Shown piece after piece: positions 7,776 through 11,959 of a stretch of 11,959 nucleotides of DNA. The first letter of the stretch is position 1, and the number at the start of each line of letters is the position of its first letter. The notes beneath the pieces are model-generated. The model did not search any database and was not told the DNA's origin. It was given only the letters and a program-made list of their open reading frames with translations. The translations under genes and the position numbers were made by a program. The DNA is taken from positions 5,135 through 17,093 of the forward strand of contig JAIVHQ010000244.1 in the NCBI GenBank assembly GCA_020200995.1, in the 5' to 3' direction. The stretch is from Flavobacteriales bacterium (lineage in GTDB: Bacteria; Bacteroidota; Bacteroidia; Flavobacteriales_D; Cryomorphaceae).

Positions 7776-8039
7776 ATGAAAAAGACCATCCTCACCCTTG
7801 CACTCACGGCAGGCACCGCAGCCACAATGACAGCCAGCGTGCCCAACGAACCCGAAAAAATCAAAAAAAACCCTGTTGAAATTCTGAATGAAGACCTCAA
7901 CACTCTCTTCAAACTCGAAATTCTGAATGAAGCGGTCCATACGCCGATTTACACCACAGTTGAGCAACTTATTTTCGCTGAGCAAGTCAAACAGCTGAAG
8001 GCTGCGCAAGGCGAAAAAAATGGAAAAAAGAAAAATTAA
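7776..8039 (+). CDS. Small exported protein, 87 aa
   Basis: A short protein with an N-terminal signal peptide (MKKTILTLALTAGTAATMTAS, cut near TAS/VPN). The mature part is about 66 residues, helical in pattern (VEILNEDLNTLFKLEILNEAVHTPIYTTVEQLIFAEQVKQLKAAQ), and ends in a very basic tail (KNGKKKN). The frame can also begin at the ATG at 7752, adding MKLLKQTT. The later start is preferred because it gives a standard signal peptide and because the TACATTTG box at 7740-7747 would place the transcript start about at 7750-7754. No family is recognised. The gene stands alone, ahead of a terminator at 8171-8206. Being small, exported and basic, it might bind something in the periplasm, but nothing specific can be said. 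Confidence 0.7.
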   Translation: MKKTILTLALTAGTAATMTASVPNEPEKIKKNPVEILNEDLNTLFKLEILNEAVHTPIYTTVEQLIFAEQVKQLKAAQGEKNGKKKN

Positions 8040-8170
8040 CGCTCCACGATACCTATCCGGAAATCGCGGCACGCAAATTGAAATACATTAATTGCTTTGA
8101 AACGATATGCAGAGGCGATGAACCCTGTATAAGCTGATTGTTTCGCAACAACAAATCGGTTTACGTTTAC

Positions 8171-8206
8171 AAAAAGGCAGTCCAAAGGGGCCGCCTTTTT
8201 GTTTTT
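8171..8206 (+). terminator. Bidirectional intrinsic terminator
   Basis: A perfect 8-bp stem pairs AAAAAGGC at 8171-8178 with GCCTTTTT at 8193-8200 around a 14-base loop, and the plus strand continues with another T run at 8202-8206. The A/T arms make it work on both strands. It sits between the convergent small exported-protein gene and the kinase-like gene. Confidence 0.75.
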
Positions 8207-8223
8207 GGTTGCGGTTGCACCGG

Positions 8224-9312
8224 TCATTTGCCTTTGGGCATGCGCAGCTTCAATTCGAGGGTAAGGTTGATGTGCTTGAACAGTATTGAGCCCATGGTGG
8301 TGAGGCGCAAAAACCCCTTGTCCTTATGGTGCTCGGCGAGCGAACGCTTCAGGATGCCCACACGGCGGGCATCGCTGATGTGGTCCTGGCGCATGGCCCG
8401 TATAAGGCGCTGGAGTTGATAGCGGTTGGCCGCTACCCTGCGCCTCATGAGTGAGCGCTCCTCGTTTTGGTACTGCGTAATGCTATCCTCGCCAAGCCTG
8501 GATAGAGCCATTTCGACAAACGGATAGTTTTCCTTGAAAAACTGAGGGAGATAGATGTTTTTTCGCCCCTCATAACACTGCTGATCAAAATCTATGGCCC
8601 GTATGCGGTACTGCATCTGATCAAAATCCGGAGTCATGTCAACCACAAAATTGTAGGACCGCATATCTCCGAGAAGACGAGTGAAACACCGCTGATTAAA
8701 TTTCACGAACTCCTTGGCAAGTCGCACCAGGTTGTGGCCCTGCTCGTGGAGGTTGTGCTTCAAAAACTGGTCGCCGGGTATTCCGGAAATGTGCTGTTCC
8801 ACCAAAGTGTTTTCATTGACCAGGTAGAAAATCTTGTTGGGCGAAAGCATCTCTTCCAACTCAAGGCCGTACACCCGGCTTGCATCGGCGCGTTTGATAT
8901 AGTAATAGTCGTGATTGTCATTGAGCAGGTTTCGAATCTTGACCCTGAAAGGATTAGAATTTCCAAAAAGGCAATAATCTATGCTGTCCACCACGAGGTG
9001 CTCCATCACGGTATGTTCCAGATCAGCAGTGAGGTACACGTAGATTCGGGTGAGTCGGTCATTGATCTCTTGCTGTTCAGACCGGTCGTACATCACCGTT
9101 CGCCAATAGGTGTCATTGCCCTCCTCGTCGTTTACCGGAAAAGCGGCCTCCCAGCGAAGCAGGTCTTCGTAATTGAGGTCAAAGTCAAAATACCGCTCGT
9201 AGCGCATCAGGTAGATCACCAGCTCCGGACAAATGGGGAAGGACTCCTTTTTGTTGGTGATGATGTTCTCATACTGCCTATGCAGGTCCATGGAAGGAAA
9301 AGAATCGTTCAT
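8224..9312 (-). CDS. Kinase-fold-like protein, uncharacterised
   Basis: A 362 aa cytoplasmic protein (no signal peptide or membrane segment) that I do not place in a named family. Its middle carries motifs in the order and spacing of the protein-kinase/aminoglycoside-phosphotransferase fold: a beta3-like strand with Lys (YYYIKRADAS, K140), an acidic helix (LELEEM, E152/E153), a hinge-like segment LVEQHISGIPGDQFL (170-184), a catalytic-loop-like LLGDMRSYNFVV with D216 and N221 five residues apart, as in kinases, and a metal-binding-like IRAIDFDQQ (D241, D243). The N-terminal 110 residues and the helical, Arg-rich C-terminal 100 residues (from about 262) have no recognised match. A phosphotransferase is therefore likely by inference, with unknown substrate. 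The gene stands alone, convergent with its downstream neighbour and divergent from the lipoprotein gene. The ATG at 9312 is the first in a frame that codes well from there. Confidence 0.85.
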   Translation of the reverse strand: MNDSFPSMDLHRQYENIITNKKESFPICPELVIYLMRYERYFDFDLNYEDLLRWEAAFPVNDEEGNDTYWRTVMYDRSEQQEINDRLTRIYVYLTADLEHTVMEHLVVDSIDYCLFGNSNPFRVKIRNLLNDNHDYYYIKRADASRVYGLELEEMLSPNKIFYLVNENTLVEQHISGIPGDQFLKHNLHEQGHNLVRLAKEFVKFNQRCFTRLLGDMRSYNFVVDMTPDFDQMQYRIRAIDFDQQCYEGRKNIYLPQFFKENYPFVEMALSRLGEDSITQYQNEERSLMRRRVAANRYQLQRLIRAMRQDHISDARRVGILKRSLAEHHKDKGFLRLTTMGSILFKHINLTLELKLRMPKGK

Positions 9313-9413
9313 TGTCGCTCAATATAGTGAAAAGGGCCGTTCGGTCGGATACACCAACTTCTGTTTTTGACAAAAAACGCAAAAATCGTCTCCACACCGA
9401 AATCGGCACTTTT

Positions 9414-9441
9414 TTTGTTTCGCGGAAGCGGTGTATTTTAG
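9414..9441 (+). promoter_or_regulatory. Bacteroidota-type promoter for the lipoprotein gene
   Basis: TTTG (9414-9417), 16 bases, then TATTTTAG (9434-9441), one mismatch from TAnnTTTG. The spacer equals that of the tssD promoter. The start ATG at 9457 follows after a very short leader. Confidence 0.4.
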
Positions 9442-9456
9442 CGCAAAACTAATCCA

Positions 9457-9621
9457 ATGAAACGTCTTTTACTTTTCATATTCATACCAGCTGTTTTAGC
9501 GGGTTGTGGATCCACGGCCGTCGATGAGTCTCTCACGGTTGAGCTCCAACTCTCGGGCGATATGCTCTTTGAGGGATCCAACACCCTGCAAATGACGGCC
9601 GAGATGAGTCCGGTTAAATAG
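9457..9621 (+). CDS. N-terminal fragment of the split lipoprotein, 54 aa
   Basis: This is the 5' reading frame of the broken gene as the sequence stands. It holds the lipoprotein signal with lipobox LAGC and the first 38 mature residues (AVDESLTVELQLSGDMLFEG onward), ending at TAG. If translated alone it would give a very short outer-membrane-directed lipopeptide. Confidence 0.6.
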   Translation: MKRLLLFIFIPAVLAGCGSTAVDESLTVELQLSGDMLFEGSNTLQMTAEMSPVK

Positions 9622-9641
9622 CGGAACAGCTTTCCGTCGAG

Positions 9642-9953
9642 GTGAAAAATCTCAAGAAAATAGGCGTGTCAAAAGCCTCGCTTTCGATGAGCGAAACCCA
9701 GGCCGCCATTACCGAAAGCTTGCTGCTGCAAGTGGTCAGTAACAACAAAAGCCTGGTCACTGCGGGCACCCTGAGCCCCCTCACGGAAGACGCAGCTTCA
9801 CTCGATTTAAATGTCGCTGAAGATATTGACCTGATGCCCTACCTCTCAGACGAAGGCTGTACGTGGGTGCTCGACCTCAACCTTTCAGAAGACTTTATGG
9901 ATGAAATGACCGTGAACGGCACCCTGACCCTACGCGTGGAATATTCCGAATAA
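9642..9953 (+). CDS. C-terminal fragment of the split lipoprotein, 103 aa
   Basis: The only start codon near the beginning of this frame is GTG at 9642, but the frame is open and coding-like from 9618. Alone it lacks any export signal although it reads as the body of an envelope protein (DLNVAEDIDLMPYLSDEGCTWVLDLNLSEDFMDEMTVNGTL), which supports a broken gene rather than an independent one. Confidence 0.6.
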   Translation: MKNLKKIGVSKASLSMSETQAAITESLLLQVVSNNKSLVTAGTLSPLTEDAASLDLNVAEDIDLMPYLSDEGCTWVLDLNLSEDFMDEMTVNGTLTLRVEYSE

Positions 9954-9972
9954 CTATTAAAACTCAGAAACG

Positions 9973-10443
9973 ATGAAAAACGCAATGACGCTCTCCCTTT
10001 TTACTTTCGCACTGGCCCTGCTCGCCTTCACCCCTGAAGTAAGTGCTCAGGATGCACAGGCCGACAAACTCGAGGGTGTGTGGCAACCCAGCGACGGGCG
10101 CAGCTATGTGAAAATCGATAAAATCGGCAATAAATTTTACGGTCGTGTGGTGTGGCTCAAAGAACCGAATGACGATAAAGGCGAGCCCCGGGTGGATGAA
10201 AACAATCCCGACAAGGCATTGCGCTCCACCCCGCTGAAGGGGTACCGAATTCTCAAGGATTTCGTCTACGATGAAGAAGAGGAAATATGGAAAGACGGTA
10301 CGATTTACGATCCAAAGAACGGAACCACCTACAATTGTAAGATTGAACTCACGGAGGAAAACACCATCGAGGTGCGCGGCTATGTGGGCTCAGCTGTATT
10401 CGGCCGCACCGACACCTGGACGCGGTTGAAAAAGAAGGAATAG
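9973..10443 (+). CDS. DUF2147 domain exported protein
   Basis: A 156 aa protein of the DUF2147 family, small exported proteins of unknown biochemical role found widely in Bacteroidota and Proteobacteria. Residues 1-25 form a signal peptide (cut VSA/QDA). The family domain fills the rest: LEGVWQPSDGRSYVKIDKIG, FYGRVVWLKEPNDDKGEPRVDENNPD (55-80), the GTIYDPKNGTTYNCKIEL core (109-126), and the C-terminal VRGYVGSAVFGRTDTWTRL (134-152). Length and motifs are normal for the family, so the gene looks intact. It lies 19 bases after the split lipoprotein gene and is probably on the same transcript. A lipocalin-like beta barrel is the likely fold; a ligand cannot be named. Confidence 0.93.
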   Translation: MKNAMTLSLFTFALALLAFTPEVSAQDAQADKLEGVWQPSDGRSYVKIDKIGNKFYGRVVWLKEPNDDKGEPRVDENNPDKALRSTPLKGYRILKDFVYDEEEEIWKDGTIYDPKNGTTYNCKIELTEENTIEVRGYVGSAVFGRTDTWTRLKKKE

Positions 10444-10498
10444 CCACACTTGTTGTTCAGGAGACACAACAGATTCGGCCTACACCGATTTCTTTTGG

Positions 10499-10506
10499 TA
10501 TTTTTG
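10499..10506 (+). promoter_or_regulatory. Possible -7 box for the malic enzyme gene
   Basis: TATTTTTG fits TAnnTTTG, but no TTG lies at the expected distance upstream, and the surrounding sequence is T-rich. If used, the transcript would have a leader of about 95 bases containing the palindrome at 10519-10530 and the hairpin at 10540-10559. The rest of the 10444-10603 gap shows nothing else recognisable. Confidence 0.3.
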
Positions 10507-10518
10507 CGCTCTTTTTCG

Positions 10519-10530
10519 CGCGGCGCCGCG
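10519..10530 (+). repeat. 12-bp perfect palindrome in the malic enzyme leader
   Basis: The sequence CGCGGCGCCGCG is fully self-complementary. It lacks a loop, so a DNA operator is more likely than an RNA hairpin. It lies 13-24 bases after the possible -7 box, a position where a repressor could block transcription. No regulator gene is nearby. Confidence 0.4.
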
Positions 10531-10539
10531 GTTCTGACA

Positions 10540-10559
10540 TTTTCCCCAAGAGGGGAAAA
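10540..10559 (+). promoter_or_regulatory. Hairpin in the malic enzyme leader
   Basis: TTTTCCCC at 10540-10547 pairs perfectly with GGGGAAAA at 10552-10559 around the loop AAGA. No T run follows, so it is not a terminator. It sits 44 bases before the start codon, where it could shape mRNA stability or act as a binding site. No riboswitch class is recognised. Confidence 0.45.
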
Positions 10560-10603
10560 ACCATCACCGAGCCGACGCGCTACGTGTCACCTCAAGCATC
10601 AAT

Positions 10604-11911
10604 ATGCGCATACCGGAAGTACTCCACATTGAAATACAGCGCGGGCCCGGAAGGCTTGCAAAAGTGCTCAACATCGTAGGCCAAAAAGGCTACTATGTAG
10701 AAGGCCTGCAGGCCGTGAGCCGGATGCAGAACAAGACCATCTGGGAACTCACCCTCGAGATGGAGGAAGACGATTCGCGGATTCTCTTTGACGAAATCGC
10801 AGATCTCCACTTCGCCCGCGTAATCGGACGATCAGATCGCGTTTTTGACCGGCACGAAGGCGGGAAGATCAAAACCGAGCCCACACTCGCCATCAACAAT
10901 ATGGAGGTGCTGCGCGATGTGTACACCCCGGGCGTGGCGCGTGTATGCCGCGCCATTGCCGAAAAGCCCGAACTCGCCCGCCGCTACACGGCCATCAACA
11001 ATACAGTGGCTGTCGTCACCAACGGCACAGCCATCCTGGGCCTGGGAAACATCGGTCCCGTAGCGGGAATGCCCGTCATGGAGGGGAAAGCCGCGCTTTT
11101 TGCCTCGCTCACTGCCCTCTCGGCCGTGCCCATTCTAATTGATACCGAAGACGCCGACAAGATCATAGAAACGGTCTGCGCCATCTCCCACACTTTCGGC
11201 GCCATACAGATTGAAGACATCAAGGCCCCGGAGTGCTTTTACATCGAAGACGAGCTCCGCAGGCGGCTGGATATCCCGGTGCTGCACGACGATCAGCACG
11301 GTACGGCTGTGGTTACATTGGCGGCACTAATCAATGCCGCGAAGTATGCCGAAAAAGAACTCAAAGGGGTAACCGTAGGCCAAATCGGACTGGGAGCCGC
11401 GGGGATCGGAATCAGCAAACTATTGGCGACCTACGGAATCAAGAACCGCCGTGGCGCCGATCTCAATCCCGCTGCGCAGGTCATGTTTGCCGAAACGGGC
11501 GGACAGGTATCCAACCTCGAAGAAATCATGGCCACCTGCGATGTCATCATTGCCACCACAGGCGTCAAAGGCCTCATCAAGCCGGAGATGGTACGGGAAG
11601 GTCAGATCATTCTGGCGCTGAGTAATCCCGAGGCTGAAATAGCCCCCGAAGAGGCCTTGCGGCACGGTGCCGCATTTGCCGCCGACGGACGCAACATCAA
11701 CAATGTGGCCGCCTTTCCCGGGCTCTTCCGCGGCATCCTCGATTGCGGAGGGCGCGATTTTACCGGCCGAATGCTGATAGCAGCGGCCGAAGCACTGGCC
11801 CATCTGGCGGGACGCTCGGCACTGGTGCCCGACCCGCTCGACAAAAAAGTACACGCCGCTGTGGCCAGGGCCGTGTCAGACGCCTGCGAGGACGGTGACG
11901 ACTTACAGTAG
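10604..11911 (+). CDS. Malic enzyme with N-terminal ACT domain
   Basis: A 435 aa malic enzyme, converting L-malate to pyruvate and CO2 with reduction of NAD(P)+, linking the TCA cycle to pyruvate. Residues about 4-75 form an ACT domain (EVLHIEIQRGPGRLAKVLNIVGQKGYYVEGL), a small regulatory module that usually binds amino acids; it is common in one group of bacterial malic enzymes. The catalytic part has YTPGV (Tyr107), the MEGKAALF Lys162, the metal ligands in IEDIKAPE (E204, D205) and HDDQHGTA (D230), a dinucleotide fold GLGAAGIG (262-269) ending in an acidic residue near GADLNP, SNPEAEI (Asn340) and NNVAAFPG (Asn367). The acidic residue after the dinucleotide fold hints at NAD preference, but this is not certain. 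The frame is complete, with TAG at 11909-11911. The start ATG at 10604 suits the ACT domain start. It stands apart from its neighbours. Confidence 0.95.
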   Translation: MRIPEVLHIEIQRGPGRLAKVLNIVGQKGYYVEGLQAVSRMQNKTIWELTLEMEEDDSRILFDEIADLHFARVIGRSDRVFDRHEGGKIKTEPTLAINNMEVLRDVYTPGVARVCRAIAEKPELARRYTAINNTVAVVTNGTAILGLGNIGPVAGMPVMEGKAALFASLTALSAVPILIDTEDADKIIETVCAISHTFGAIQIEDIKAPECFYIEDELRRRLDIPVLHDDQHGTAVVTLAALINAAKYAEKELKGVTVGQIGLGAAGIGISKLLATYGIKNRRGADLNPAAQVMFAETGGQVSNLEEIMATCDVIIATTGVKGLIKPEMVREGQIILALSNPEAEIAPEEALRHGAAFAADGRNINNVAAFPGLFRGILDCGGRDFTGRMLIAAAEALAHLAGRSALVPDPLDKKVHAAVARAVSDACEDGDDLQ

Positions 11912-11959
11912 ACCGGGCTCCATCGTCATGGGCTCATATAGCTGATGCCGACTGTGAAG

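Larger units (their letters stand above)
9457..9953 (+). pseudogene. Lipoprotein gene split by a -1 frameshift
   Basis: Read as one gene, this region codes for a lipoprotein of about 165 aa. The first frame starts MKRLLLFIFIPAVLAGCGS, a lipoprotein signal with a clear lipobox (LAGC, lipidated Cys17), and runs to a TAG at 9619-9621. Good coding sequence then continues in the -1 frame, directly from 9618 (IAEQLSVEVKNLKKIG), to the TAA at 9951-9953. The two halves join smoothly as MSPVK-IAEQLSVEV. One extra A in the AAA run at 9616-9618 would restore a single frame, so the break is an A deletion in the genome or a sequencing error in a short A run. The joined protein is rich in alternating polar/hydrophobic residues and looks like an all-beta envelope lipoprotein of unknown function. 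The DUF2147 gene follows 19 bases later with no promoter of its own visible, suggesting one transcript. Confidence 0.7.

Noticed and set aside
7683..8072. Minus-strand 129-codon open frame
   Set aside because: It is antisense to the small exported protein, whose signal peptide and promoter box favour the plus strand.
8734..9327. Plus-strand 197-codon open frame
   Set aside because: It lies antisense to the kinase-like gene, whose motifs make it the real coding strand; the opposite frame shows no domain pattern.
9444..9451. Minus-strand -7 box (TAGTTTTG) for the kinase-like gene
   Set aside because: No TTG is present at the expected -33 distance, the leader would be about 130 bases, and the box overlaps the leader of the lipoprotein gene; too weak to list as a feature.
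9609..9641. Programmed -1 frameshift in the lipoprotein gene
   Set aside because: The sequence before the stop (GTT AAA TAG) is not an X XXY YYZ slippery site and no strong stem is seen just downstream, so a simple base loss is preferred.
10540..10560. Leader hairpin as a terminator of the DUF2147 transcript
   Set aside because: No T run follows the stem on either strand; it is followed by CCATCACC on the plus strand.

Overview
The window looks like chromosomal DNA from a member of the Bacteroidota. Three things suggest this: a type VI secretion tube protein of the Bacteroidota TssD family, several matches to the Bacteroidota promoter pattern (TTTG, short spacer, TAnnTTTG) with little Shine-Dalgarno sequence before the starts, and many exported proteins cut at a small-residue-Gln junction (SAQ, GAQ). 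No finer placement is made.

Layout. (1) About 1-5772, plus strand: the 3' end of an unrecognised gene, then three closely spaced genes for exported proteins: a 547 aa protein with a long acidic linker, a 284 aa protein and a 906 aa TPR protein. The C-terminal domain of the first and the N-terminal domain of the third look like versions of the same beta-rich module, so the block reads as one cell-envelope or periplasmic system of unknown function. (2) 5846-6365, minus strand: a single-gene TssD/Hcp unit with its own promoter and a strong hairpin terminator that also closes the operon opposite. (3) 6588-7676, plus strand: a 52-codon small ORF, an Hsp15-like S4 RNA-binding protein and a GNAT acetyltransferase. 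(4) 7740-8039: a small exported protein with its own -7 box. (5) 8224-9312, minus strand: a 362 aa protein with no obvious family name that carries a full set of protein-kinase/aminoglycoside-phosphotransferase-like catalytic motifs; a bidirectional terminator separates it from the gene before it. (6) 9414-10443, plus strand: a lipoprotein gene broken by an apparent one-base deletion, followed by a DUF2147 exported protein. (7) 10499-11911: a malic enzyme with an N-terminal ACT domain, preceded by a leader with a 12-bp palindrome and an 8-bp hairpin. The last 48 bases hold nothing recognisable.

The most interesting items are the unexplained exported-protein operon facing the lone TssD gene, the kinase-like protein, and the frameshifted lipoprotein. 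No rRNA, tRNA, CRISPR array, insertion sequence or origin was seen.
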